A stretch of DNA of 64,000 bases, taken from the NCBI RefSeq assembly GCF_040183065.1, contig NC_091126.1:145478204-145542203 (forward strand), given 5' to 3'. The notes below the pieces were generated by a model that was not told the DNA's origin, did no database searches, and worked only from the letters and a program-made list of their open reading frames with translations. Made by a program: the position numbers and the translations under genes. This document shows positions 43,992 to 54,236 of this stretch, piece by piece. This DNA comes from Periplaneta americana (taxonomy: Eukaryota; Arthropoda; Insecta; Blattodea; Blattidae). The number at the start of each line of letters is the position of its first letter. The first letter of the stretch is position 1.

Positions 43992-43996
<5 letters not shown>

Positions 43997-44001
43997 GGTA
44001 A

Positions 44002-44294
44002 AAAAAAGGTATCCCCGTAACATGCCATGAAGGCACTTGGGGGGCATGGAGGTAGAGCCCCATGCTTTCCATGACCTCGGCACTAGAATGAGGTGGTGTG
44101 GTCGGCACCACGCTCTGACCGCCTTTTACCCCCGGGAAAGACCCGGTACTCAATTTTATAGGAGGCTGAGTGAACCTCGGGGGCCGTTCTGAAAGTTTGG
44201 CAACGAGAAAAAATCCTGTCACCACCTGGGATCGAACCCCGGACCTTCCAGTCCGTAGCCAGCTGCTCTACCAACTGAGCTACCCGGCCGCCCA
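44002..44294 (-). mobile_element. SINE family G, complete
   Basis: Minus strand: GGCCGGGTAGCTCAGTTGGT, AGAGCAGCTGGCTACGGACT, B box GGTTCGATCCC, body through GCCTCCTATAAAATTGAGTA to GGGGATACC and a T-rich end. Inserted into an AAT run, which hides the duplication. Confidence 0.88.
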
Positions 44295-44312
44295 TAATAA
44301 TAATAATAATAA

Positions 44313-44420
44313 TTTATTTTATCTGATAGAGTTAAGGCCGTAAGGCCTTCTCTTCCATTCAACCACCAGAAAGTATGCATGCTGTACATATGAATAATAT
44401 TATAAAGTTATAAAGATTAC
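44313..44420 (-). mobile_element. LINE-4 3'-tail fragment
   Basis: TTTATTTTATCTGATAGAGT TAAGGCCGTAAGGCCTTCTC matches the LINE-4 3' hairpin region on the minus strand; the inner stem AAGGCC/GGCCTT is perfect. Confidence 0.72.
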
Positions 44421-44562
44421 AACAAACTGAGCTCAAAAAGTGATTACGTGTATACATGATTTATGAATTAAACAGTAAAATACCATGGATTATGAATAAA
44501 TGTAATACATACTGTGTAGCAGATTTCAACTAATGTACATAGTATGTGTGTGTGTGTGTGTT

Positions 44563-45205
44563 TTCTGCCAATGGGCAGGTTTTTCACTGCAAACCCAGCA
44601 TTCTCCAATCTTTTCTATTTTCTGCCTTTCTCTTTGTCTCCGCATAGCCTGTGATCCACATATCTTAATGTCGTCTATCATCTGATAGCTTCTTCTGCCC
44701 CGAACTCTTCTCCCGTTCACCATTTTCTCCATTGTATCCTTCAGTAGGCAATTTATTGTCAGCCAGTGACCCAACAAATTCCTTTTTCTCTTTGGATCAG
44801 TTTCAGCATCATTCTTTCTTCACCCAATCTTTCCAACACAACTTCATTTCTTGTTCTGTCTGTCCACTTCATACGCTTCATTCTTCTCCATATCCACATT
44901 TCAAAAGCTTCTATTCTTTTCTCTTTATTTCGTCGTAATGTCCATGTTTCTGCCCCATACAATGCCACACTCAACACAAGTACTTCACTAGTCTCTTCCT
45001 TAGTTCTTTTTTCCAAAGGTCCGTAGAAGATGCTGCTTTTTCTATTAAGCTTCCTTTGCCATCGCTGTCCTCCTTTTGACTTCCTGGTTGCAGCTCATAT
45101 TACTGTTTATAGAATATCCCAAGTATTTGAAGCTGTTCACTTGCTCTACTGCCTCATTTAGAGTTCACAAATTTACGTTCTTTATTCTTCTTGCGGTGGA
45201 ACCTT
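44563..45205 (-). pseudogene. LINE-2 3' portion, minus strand
   Basis: Minus-strand frames give VLVLSVALYGAETWTLRRNK, EKRIEAFEMWIWRRMKRMKW, TDRTRNEVVLERLGEERMML and, in a shifted frame, MLGHWLTINCLLKDTMEKMV NGRRVRGRRSYQMIDDIKI. The upstream part to 45205 covers the EQVNSFKYLGYS-like block in other frames. A frameshift near 44770 separates the two halves. A CA/TG run sits at the 3' end (44545-44561). Confidence 0.87.
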
Positions 45206-45429
45206 GTCATTCTAATGCAACGGTATCTTGCACTTAATCTTACTAGTAAATTTTCCCGCAAGCTGTCAAATGATTGAACACTGAATTCGGAAGTAGTTCC
45301 TAAACTTTTCTGGATTTTCTCATAAATTCGAAAACGATGTACGGAATCTACAGTACTTTTGTAAGTCTTGTATTATGTGAATGGATGTATCCAGTATTGC
45401 CCCTTTTGTTTCAAAATACATTTGTTGTA

Positions 45430-45825
45430 CAGTAGTGGCAAAAAAAACTGGGACCGACCCTTGTAGCTGATTTGAGAGCCTTGTTCACTGCAGAGCACGA
45501 TAGACTGGTAACTAAGACTTTCGTTGTTCGAATCCTGCTTGGGAAGGAAACTTCTTTTTGTTCCTTATTCAAATTTATTCCCAATACTTTTCGATTGCAG
45601 CGATATTTTACTACTTAATTAACGTATTATTCCCAGAACATGAATTTTACCAGCAATCGAAAAGTATTGGGAATAAATTTGAATAATGAACAAAAAAAGT
45701 TTCCTTCCCAGGCAGGATTCGAACCACGAAAGTCTTAGCTACCAGTCTATTGTGATCTGGAGTGAACAAGGCTCTGAAATCAGCTACGAGGGTCGGTCCG
45801 TTTTTTTTTTTTTTTGCCACTACTA
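45430..45825. mobile_element. foldback family F, copy 2 (complete palindrome)
   Basis: 396 bp between TA dinucleotides. Each arm of about 185 bp carries CAGTAGTGGCAAAAAAAACT, AGCTGATTTGAGAGCCTTGT, TTCGAATCCTGCTTGGGAAG and AATACTTTTCGATTGCAGCG. The arms meet near 45620. The arm contains a tRNA T-arm-like stretch around GTTCGAATCC. Confidence 0.9.
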
Positions 45826-46319
45826 TACACAATGTAGGCAAACACTACAAGTTTCCTTTTATACACATCTATCTCAGATGGCGGCAGAATGCGTACTTGC
45901 GTCATTTCACGGAATAGTGTGCATTGAGTTTTGCGATGCTGGTCCGGCCACGCAGCGGTACCGTACATTTAAACAACGTATGTGTGCACTGGGCCTAAAG
46001 TCGATGTGTGCATGTTCACGACGGTTGGAAACGTTGGAATCTGCTGCAAAAACAAACCTAACATGTTTTGAAGATGTTACCACTCATTAAGATACGGGAA
46101 AGCATGTACACCCCTGGGAAAAGCACGCAGAAAGTATTCGGACTGCTGCACAAGTAGGTTGTGTGTGAGCGGCTTATCTGGAATCTTCAGTGTCGTAGAT
46201 CGTGACCTTATATGTGACTTATCCTTAATGATGGAAGTACAGGCACACCTTGCATTATGACATTGAGAGTGTATGTATTCTCTCGGTGTGTGTTTTGAAT
46301 TACTTGCAGTTGGGAGCTG
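45826..46319. other. no gene recognised
   Basis: Nothing recognised. Confidence 0.45.
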
Positions 46320-46645
46320 TTTTTACTAATGCGCCGTAAAGGAAGAGAAACTAGTCAAGATATGAGGAGAATAATTTATTCGTCTGCATAACCAGAGCAG
46401 ATCACTTAGTGAAATCATCAAGACTGCGGAGATCTCGTTCTACACCGTATATCATTGACAGATATTGTGTCAGAAGAATGTCAAGAACAAGCAAAGAAAT
46501 GGACGTTCATAGAAGTTTAATGAGCGTGAGAAACGAGACAAATGGAGAAAAATTAAAGGCAATCCAAAACTCAAGTGCTCTTAAAATAGCAGCGGGAACA
46601 GTAGTTTTACAAATACCTGTCTGTCACATGCTGCGAAATCTTTGA
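46320..46645 (+). pseudogene. Tc1-like transposase N-terminal (helix-turn-helix) fragment
   Basis: Frames in order give MRRKGRETSQDMRRIIY, SLSEIIKTAEISFYTVYHII, then KFNEREKRDKWRKIKGNPKL and ALKIAAGTVV. This follows the paired-like HTH layout of Tc1 transposases (..SL.EIAK....S..TV..II..., ...L.EREER.I...V..NPKLSA.KLA). At least three frameshifts; no catalytic domain follows. Confidence 0.6.
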
Positions 46646-47126
46646 TATGGTCAAGTAACATGCTGAAAAATGCTATACGCACTGTATGTTATCGTCGATT
46701 TCTCAGTAAACTGAAGCTCTAGTTTTCCTTTTGAATAAAATTTTATGAAATATGTGCTGTTCATAGAGAATAAAGTGGGCGACATATCGGAAATCCCGAA
46801 CTGCTCTTCACCAACTATAAGCTATACTGTTCATTCACTGATGTTTTAGCCATTGGGAAAGGGGGTAGTATCTGTAGAGGTTGCAGGCAGTGAAGCGTAT
46901 CGGTACGCGACTGTGACAAGAAACCAAGCGCTATTGCAACAGTTTATTTGGTTCAATTCTTCGCATAGACAATTTTTTTTTGTCGCATTAAGTACTTACG
47001 AGTTCACAGTGAACCACGTTGATTCTGTCACAGCTAGGCTATGGTTTTTGCAAGTAGCTCGTGGCATTGCCCTCCCATTTTTAATGATTTTAGCTGACTA
47101 TGTATGGGGTTACCACGTCAAATGTA
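46646..47126. other. no gene recognised
   Basis: The 107-codon plus frame 46853-47176 runs into a MITE and has no family resemblance. Confidence 0.45.
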
Positions 47127-47336
47127 CACTACCGTTCAAAAGTTTTCGATCACCTATCACAACTATGGATTTGTGATTAAAACAGAGATTTCATTTTGAA
47201 TATTCTATCATATCATAATGCTAGAGAGAGAAAATATTTATTTTGTTGGTCTATTTAGTTTTTCCGATGTGTTTGTACATTGAAATAAAGTATATAGTTG
47301 TTTTCATAGCTGATTGAAAACTTTTGACCGGTAGTG
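47127..47336 (+). mobile_element. Tc1/mariner-type MITE, copy 2
   Basis: 210 bp between TA dinucleotides; ends CACTACCGTTCAAAAGTTTT and complement of AACTTTTGACCGGTAGTG. Same element as 39250-39458, inverted. Confidence 0.9.
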
Positions 47337-47379
47337 TATATGCATGTATATGCATATTTATTGTAATTAAAATTATGTA

Positions 47380-47774
47380 CCGTAGTGGCAAAAAAAAAAA
47401 AAGAACCGGACCGATCCTTGAAGCTGATTTCAGAGTCACAGATCCAAATTTTGCTAGTCCCAAAACATCCATATTGTATAATTAATTGCAACAATGAAAT
47501 TTATTGCATTTATTCGATTCTTACCGTCTTTTGTTTCCTTCAGTGCCCCAAACTTACAGACGAAAAACCTTTGAGAGTTTTATTTTCGTCTGGCATCAAT
47601 ATTACATTTCTACCTCTATTCGGCAAAGATAACTGCGTATTTTTACATTAAATAGCACTACGTACCTCTGACTTCACTATCCGTATTGAAATTACCACAG
47701 TTTGACACAATACACAGCGCAGGATTCTTTTGTATCAGCTACAAGGGTCGGTCCAGTTTTTTTTGCCACTACTG
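47380..47774. mobile_element. foldback family F, copy 3 (different interior)
   Basis: Ends CGTAGTGGCAAAAAAAAAAA and GGTCGGTCCAGTTTTTTTTG CCACTACTG between TA dinucleotides. Only about 60 bp at each end match the family; the middle is unrelated. Confidence 0.78.
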
Positions 47775-47882
47775 TACAATTTGTGTATCATTCGTTAATG
47801 GTGGTCCTGTTACATTTCTGTTTTCCAGGAAAACACCCTTAACTACATTTACTATTAATAACTATTACTATATATTTCATAC

Positions 47883-48150
47883 AAGCCACCGGCGTAGCTC
47901 AGTCGGCTAAGGCGCTTGCCTGCCGATCCGGAGTTGCGTTCGCGCGCGGGTTCGATTTCCGCTTGGGCTGATTACCTGGTTGGGTTTTTTCATAGGTTTT
48001 CCCCAACCATAAGCAAATGTCAGGTAATCTCTGGCGAATCCTCGGCCTCATCTCGCCAAATATCATCTCGCTATCACCAAACCCATCGACGCTAAATAAT
48101 CTCGTAGTTGATACAGCGTCGTTAAATAACCAAGTAAAATAAAAGAAAAA
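47883..48150 (+). mobile_element. SINE family B
   Basis: CCACCGGCGTAGCTCAGTCG, B box GGTTCGATTTCC, body and tail to GCGTCGTTAAATAACCAAG, then an A-rich end. Flanks ATATTTCATAC (47872-47882) and ATATTCCATAC (48151-48161) form an 11-bp duplication with one mismatch. Confidence 0.9.
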
Positions 48151-48161
48151 ATATTCCATAC

Positions 48162-48837
48162 TATATACTGTACAATCATTCTAGACATTTCTTAACAAAC
48201 TCTTTCCTTTTAATTAATATTTCTTATATACATATGTTTATACCTTAGTTTTCTCTTCCCATTTTTTCTTTATTATATACTGTACAAAAATTTTCCGAGT
48301 TCCCTCAGTTTTCTTCCGTTTACTATTCTATACAATTTCCTATGTGCTGATTTTACATTTAGTTTTAGTAATGCCTCCTGAATAACAATTTTTCTTGTTC
48401 TTTCATTTTCTGTGCAAGATAGAAGAATGATACCACGTCAAATTGGTGATTCAACAACGTTAATTTTCATCGTCACTATCAAAATTTCGAGCCACAGACT
48501 CCTCTAGGACGCCACATAACAACTGTTGCAGTTCTAGAACTCGTATTGTTCATTGTACGGTTCCAGTGAACTTATTTATCCAAAATATCATACCTTATTT
48601 TGTTGACATTCTTAAAGTTTAAGGGATGAAACTTTGTTGACAATTTTTTTTTATTGATTTTTAATATGTAGCTCTAAGTAGATTATGAAAATACAATGCA
48701 ATTTTTGTGGTTTATTAAAACCATAGAAATTTGATAAGAAAGATATTGGAACCTGGCTCCTATATTAAATAAGATTTTACAATTTGTATCAAACATTGTT
48801 TAAAATAATTAATGAAACGTGAATTCAAGCAGCATGT
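48162..48837. other. no gene recognised
   Basis: AT-rich. A minus-strand stretch near 48300-48420 hints at EALLKLNVKSAHRKLYRIV but matches no family I can name. Confidence 0.4.
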
Positions 48838-49204
48838 AGAGACCCTTGTAGCTGATCTCAGAGCCTTGTTGACAGTAACAGCACGATAGACTGGTAACTA
48901 AGACTTTCGTGGTTCGAATCCTGCCTGGGAAGGAAACTTTTTTTTGTTCCTTATTCAAATTTATTCCCAATACTTTTCGATTGCAGCGATATTTTACTAC
49001 TTAATTAACTTATTATTCCCAGAACATGAATTTTACCAGCAATCGAAAAATATTGGGAATAAATTTGAATAAGGAGCAAATAAAGTTTCCTTCCCAGGCA
49101 GGATTCGAACCATGAAAGTCTTAGTTACCAGTCTATCGTGCTCTGGATTGAACAAGGCTCTGAAAACAGCTGCAAGGGTCGGTCCGGTTTTTTTGCCACT
49201 ACTG
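48838..49204. mobile_element. foldback family F, copy 4 (left terminus lost)
   Basis: Arms as in copy 2, folding near 49010; the right end CCACTACTG then TA is intact, while the left end starts inside the arm at GACCCTTGTAGCTGATCTCA. Confidence 0.87.
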
Positions 49205-49261
49205 TACACTGTATTCTTCGAATACTAGCCTTTCTAATAACTTTGACTTAGGACTATACAG

Positions 49262-50280
49262 CAGAGGTCTCCAAAAAGCGTACGTATAGTCATTCGTGAT
49301 CCCGATGCTGCCCTCCGGACACAGGGTGCTGTAAAGCTACAGACTCGTACCTCAACAGATGGGAGCGGTCAGTGGGGGATTGCGGCAACGATCTGCTTAT
49401 GTTTACAAATAATAACATCAAAAGGATAAGAAATATACGTTTGTATATTATTTTGACATACAGTAAAATGTTCATTAACTGCTCGGATGAAATTGGCTAG
49501 GTGAGCTTTGTCATTTCTATCTGTGCTTTCGTCCAATGCTACAGACTGGTTAATTGTGGTTTCGGCTTCAGATTCAATTACATTTGCAATCTTGCAAATC
49601 CTTCTCTGAACTGTGTTTGGGGACAATTTAATTTTCTTAAACTTGTGACTTTGTTCTGGACACAGTATTTTAGTAACGTCCTGTATGCACGATTTTACAA
49701 ATGCTCATTCTGCAAAGGGCTTCATTGATTTTCGATTATTCCAAGTCAGAACATAGCTAGTAAGAAGTTTTTTTGTGTAAGACTGAGGATACGTGTGTGA
49801 TTTATGTTTGCATGTTCTTGTTTCAAATTTATCAAAATATTTGTACGTATTTCACTTAAAATGAAACGAAAAAGTATAAGTATAACCAACAGTTATACAG
49901 ACGTCCCAAAATAAATTATTGTCACATGTCCAGCATACCTGTAATTGTGTGATATTCTTTGCGAAGAGTCGAGTAGTGTCGTCGCATGTTGAATATTAAT
50001 TTTCGAATAAATTAAATATTTCATATTCTCCCCACTAACACAAAAAAATTTATCTTCCTATTCACCCTTGAATGTACTACGTCCATGATTAGAAGATATT
50101 GTGAAACGGTCGAACACTCCGACCAACACAATGATAATGGCAGTCCGCCACTGCTCTTCGTTTGCGCATAAACATTGAGTACAGTACAGGTGGGGATGGG
50201 TGAGGTGGAGGGCGCTCATTACGTACTGGCTTCGGTTCCGTTCAGGGGCTTACTCGCGAGTACGCTTTTGGAGACGTCTG
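49262..50280 (-). mobile_element. hAT transposon, 1.02 kb, internally deleted
   Basis: Inverted ends CAGAGGTCTCCAAAAAGCGT ACG and complement of GTACGCTTTTGGAGACGTCTG (one mismatch and a one-base gap). A perfect 8-bp duplication CTATACAG flanks it (49254-49261, 50281-50288). A piece of the transposase remains on the minus strand. Confidence 0.93.
49369..49735 (-). pseudogene. hAT transposase fragment (GTF2IRD2/SCAND3-like)
   Basis: Minus-strand, open from about 49700: FVKSCIQDVTKILCPEQSHK, FKKIKLSPNTVQRRICKIAN, then NQSVALDESTDRNDKAHLAN and FIRAVNEHF. The LSxNTVxRR and xLALDESTDxxDxAQLxxFIR blocks are diagnostic of this hAT subgroup; the D of DESTD is a catalytic-region acid. About 120 residues are left of roughly 600. 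Confidence 0.88.
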
Positions 50281-50288
50281 CTATACAG

Positions 50289-50696
50289 TATAGTGGAATG
50301 CAAATGAAGCAGCTATCAAGTAATTATTCTCCCCTCTTTTTAAACTGTACGACACGTACATTGTACGATAACTGGGGGGAGCGAGTTAAAGGGTGTTAAT
50401 ATTTAGGTAGTCTCAATTGCCTGGACGCTACCCAAAGTCGTCCTGCTGCTTACAAGAAAGATTCGCGACAATTTAAGTTTCATTTTTCAAAGTGAATTAG
50501 CATGCTAAAGCGGCATGTAGGTGGGTGCATCTCCTAAGGTTGTTACCTTTGCCCGTAACAAGAGGAAATGCATGATGCGTGCATTGCATGCACCACAGAT
50601 TCCTCGTGCAAATCGGCAGTTCTACGCAAGCGACAGCATTTATACGTTTATAAAAGAGTGCTCCAATAACTCTTCGGTGCGGTCACCGCTGTCGTG
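50289..50696. other. no gene recognised
   Basis: Nothing recognised. Confidence 0.45.
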
Positions 50697-50851
50697 TAAA
50701 GGCTTGGTTTTTCAGAACCGACGCATGCGAGGTGGGCCTCGCAGAAATCCGGACTACACGAGCAATATTAAATGGTTTCTAAGGCTGCGAGGTGCGCAGA
50801 CCACGGCGGGCCTCGCACCTCGCATGCGTCGGTTCTGAAAAACTAAACTTT
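50697..50851. mobile_element. 155-bp MITE with TTAA-like target
   Basis: TAAAGGCTTGGTTTTTCAGA ACCGACGCATGCGAGGTG at the left is mirrored by CACCTCGCATGCGTCGGTTC TGAAAAACTAAACTTTAA at the right. TTAA/GTAA at the edges suggests a piggyBac-like target. Half copies lie at 55069-55115 and 60592-60640. Confidence 0.8.
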
Positions 50852-51083
50852 AATGGTTAGCATGCCTGACTGAAACGAGCGGGTCCGGGTTCAAATCCTG
50901 ATTGGGACAAGTTACCTGGTTAAGATTTTTCCGAGGTTTTCCCTCAGTCCATTAAGAGAAAATTTGAGGTAAATTTAGGCGCTGGACTCTGGACTCATCG
51001 CTGGCTTTATCACCTTCATACCACTCGGACGCTGGATAACCATAGCAGTTGATAAAGCGTCGTAAAATAACCAATTAAAATAG
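50852..51083 (+). mobile_element. SINE family A, diverged
   Basis: Head partly lost, B box GGTTCAAATCC, body with CCGAGGTTTTCCCTCAGTCC, tail TTGATAAAGCGTCGTAAAAT AACC. It directly abuts the MITE. Confidence 0.8.
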
Positions 51084-51373
51084 ATGACTGGTATATTTCT
51101 ATTTATATCTATTTACAGTCGTTACATACAGTTGAAGAGGCTTCGTGCGTGTGCATGTTGGCGACCATTTTTAGAAATAATTGGTGTAGTGTGTGATAAT
51201 GTGTAGTTTTAACATATTAAAAGAAAATTTGAAAATCTTAAGCCATTTTCTTCCTACCAATTAAATTGCATGTAACAGAATTTATGCTAAGATTAGATAG
51301 CATGGCGTTTTGACCTCCCGAGAGTTTCAACTAGAGACGATATCGCAACTCAAAATACAGATAAAACCATACA

Positions 51374-51375
<2 letters not shown>

Positions 51376-51427
<52 letters not shown>

Positions 51428-51452
51428 CATCATTATTATTATTATTATTGAG
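51376..51452. repeat. (ATT)n microsatellite
   Basis: ATT run with one ATC interruption. Confidence 0.97.
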
Positions 51453-51684
51453 GACCACGCTCTCTTCTATTGAATATTGTGTAATCAAATGACTTTTATA
51501 TAGTCATCACGTAGATACTTATTAATGGAGAAGAATTCGTTCCGGCACCGGGTATTGAACCCAGGTCCCTTAGCTTGGCGCGCTGAGTGCTTTTACCATC
51601 TGAGGAGCTATGCTGGAAACCGATCAACAGCGTCGGCTGAACTCTCCTCTGTATTATCAATGACCTACCTACATCTTAGACATA

Positions 51685-52700
51685 CAGGGTGATTCACGAG
51701 GATTTACAGTTACTTACGAAGCTTATTTCCGAAGACATTCTGAGCAAAAAAGTCGTATAAACATGTGTCCTAATCTCAATATTTTTAGAGTTACACTAAT
51801 TTGAAGTTGTTAGTAAAATATATTTCTTCTTTAGTTTTAAGGTTAAAAGAATATTACAAATAGAGAATGGACTATTCAGAAGTATAATTTCTTTAATTGG
51901 CTAGTGTTCAGAAGCAAAAAAATGTGTTGTTAATTGCTTTGTACAGATTTTGTTTTTCAATTTTTAACTAAAATTTAGTCCACACCTGTGGAGTAACGGT
52001 TAGCGCGTCTGACCGCGAAACCAGGTGGTCCGGGTTCGAATTCCGGTTGGGACAAGTTACCTGGTTGAGGTTTTTCTGGGAGTTTTCCCTCAACCCAATA
52101 TGAGCAAATGCTGGGTAACTATCGGTGCTGGACCCCGGACTCATTTCACCGGCATTATCGCCTTCATTTCATTCCACGCTAAATAACCTAAGATTTTAAT
52201 ACAGCGTCGTAAAATAACCCACTAAAAACTAAAAATTACACCATTCTTATGCACTTATCACAAAAATTGTTACAAATCGTACGACTTTAGGAACTTGATT
52301 GTTTACAGTTTAATTAAGCGTCCTAGTGTAAATCTTAGAAGAATTTACAAGAGCGGCGTGATTTGTAACAATTGTTGTGATAAATGCGTAAGAAAATGTA
52401 ATTTTGTAGTTAAAAATGGGTAAAAAAAATTTACGGAGCAATTATGGAATTCACAACATATTTTTTAGCTTCAGAATACGGGCTAATTAAAGAAGTGATA
52501 CTCCTGAAGAGTTCATTCTTTATTTGTAATATTCTTTTACTCTTAAAAACTCAAGAATAATGGTATTTTACAAACAACTTCAAAATAGTTTAGCTCTGAA
52601 AATATTGAGATTAGGACCCATGTTCATATGACATTTTTTGCTGAGAATGTCTTCGGAAATAAGCTCTGTAAGTAACGGTAAATCCTCGTGAATCACTCTG
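51685..52700. mobile_element. foldback element with CAGGGTGATTCACGAGG ends
   Basis: Termini CAGGGTGATTCACGAGGATT and AATCCTCGTGAATCACTCTG between TA dinucleotides (51683-51684, 52701-52702). The arms are complementary throughout (TTCCGAAGACATTCTGAGCA; CACAAAAATTGTTACAAATC near the centre, about 52320) once the SINE is removed. Confidence 0.87.
51978..52229 (+). mobile_element. SINE family A nested in foldback arm
   Basis: GTCCACACCTGTGGAGTAAC, B box GGTTCGAATTCC, body and tail to GCGTCGTAAAATAACCCAC. An AACTAAAA(T/A)TTA duplication flanks it (one mismatch). The opposite arm lacks it, giving an internal empty site. Confidence 0.9.
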
Positions 52701-52848
52701 TATGTTTTGATGCTACAAAGGAGGAGAGTTCGGCCGGTGCTGTGGATCGGGTTCCAGCATAGCTCACATGGTAAGAGCACTCAGCACGCAAAGCTGAGCG
52801 TCCTGGGTTCGATTCGCGGTGCCAGAACATTTTTTTTTTTCCATTAAT

Positions 52849-53596
52849 GAATAGAGATAAAGCAGTATTATTTTTTCAAATACCACAAAAGAAAACACTA
52901 TATCCTTAATATTGGTATGAGGTCATTATAGCACGTTTGTACCGGAATAGACTTAAATCAATGAAATGTTCTTATAATGCTGGTAAAACCATCTAAAATG
53001 AATGAAGCACGAATAGTTATAATTAACTTAAAATGTGTTTTCAACAGGTCGTTCAGCCATTACTTTTACATGGCAAAGGTGACGCATCTGACCGACTGTT
53101 TATTCACTTAGGCCTACAGTGAAAAGAACTGCTGTGACGTACACATCTGTCACTCTGTTGTCTTGTTGCGAGGTGCGTGCATACATTAACCTTCAGTCAG
53201 ACTGTATTCTTTAAGTCCAGCTGTATGGCGTGCTGGTTAAACTAGGAAGGAAGAATACAAATCCCGCATACCGATATTTTGATTACAAGGCAAAATCCAG
53301 CAAATTCCATGCACATAATAAATCTTGCAGTGACATTATAAGATTATATAGAATGTAACACAGAGGTATGTAAAACCGTTCAGGACATATTATTCACATG
53401 TAGAGGATGAAAATATGTTACATGAGCATGGGTCTGGAAAGCTTTACTTCCTTGCTAGAATCCTTTTTTTATAACTCTGCTTACATTGTATCATGCGCAA
53501 GGTAGTTAGTGTGGAATGCTATCATAGCTATCATGTAATAACTACCGTACATCAGAACAGTCAGACAGCAGGTTTTGGGTCCCGATTCTGAACACT
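52849..53596. other. no gene recognised
   Basis: Nothing recognised. Confidence 0.45.
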
Positions 53597-53608
53597 AGGT
53601 ATACAATT

Positions 53609-54224
53609 TTTTTCTCTATGAGGGCGGGAGAGGAACATCCCATGCACCGCGACCTGAGGTCTGTTGTGCTCCCCTGGGATGAGTTGTATGCCCACCGACC
53701 CCACATTCGCCGAACCGACCTAACTGCTAATATCCTGACGACCAGTCCCACCATCCTTCCAAACCCATGTACCATTCTACGCCAACTGCTCCCCATATTT
53801 CCCCTCTCAATCGTTCTGAGTTGTAAGCCCCCTCTCCCGTCTCCTCAACGGTCTGAGGTGTAAGCCCCTTCTCCAGTCGGGAGGGGAGTTTGTTTCGCTG
53901 CTGACCACGAACTACCACAACTTGACATATCCATGGAGGCCGGCCGAGAGAGCCAGCAGCTTCGGAGAGCCGCCGCTGGCGCGATTTGAAAACCAAGTAG
54001 GACAACCAGAAATGAAGAGGAAAGGGTGATAAGGGAGGAAAGAAAGTGGCGAGAATGAATGGGGTTCCATACGCCTGATAAAGTTACCTGATATTCATCC
54101 ATAGGAGTGAGGGGAAAACTCCCCAAAAATTCTCATCCAGGCAACTTGTCCTAAGCGGGGAATCAAACCCCGGCCCTCTGGGTTCGGGAGCGAAGTCGCT
54201 ACTACGAGACCACAGCGGTGGACC
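53609..54224 (-). mobile_element. long (616-bp) GC-rich SINE, family L
   Basis: Perfect 12-bp duplication AGGTATACAATT (53597-53608, 54225-54236). Minus strand: tRNA-like head with GTGGTCTCGTAGTAGCGAC and B box GGTTTGATTCC, an A-like central block (GACAAGTTGCCTGGATGAGA, GGAGTTTTCCCCTCAC), then about 450 bp of novel GC-rich body and an A-rich 3' end (AGAGAAAAAAA). Overlapping frames on both strands (53542-54126) are shadows. Confidence 0.9.
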
Positions 54225-54236
54225 AGGTATACAATT

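Larger units (their letters stand above)
51522..52848. repeat. 1.3-kb composite palindrome with tRNA-like outer arms
   Basis: Outer arms 51522-51682 and 52703-52848 are inverted copies (about 75% by eye). Each contains a tRNA-like sequence with GCATAGCTC, an anticodon-arm-like CTCAGCACGC..AGCTGAG and a B box GGGTTCGATTCG or GGGTTCAATACC. Between them lies a TA-flanked foldback element, whose left arm holds a SINE A. The TA lies where the outer arms meet, so the inner element sits at the centre. Confidence 0.85.

Noticed and set aside
46853..47176. 107-codon plus-strand frame
   Set aside because: Runs into the Tc1 MITE at 47127 and shows no family motif.
53542..54126. Four overlapping frames of 81-93 codons
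   Set aside because: All lie in the GC-rich SINE L, where stop codons are rare by composition.
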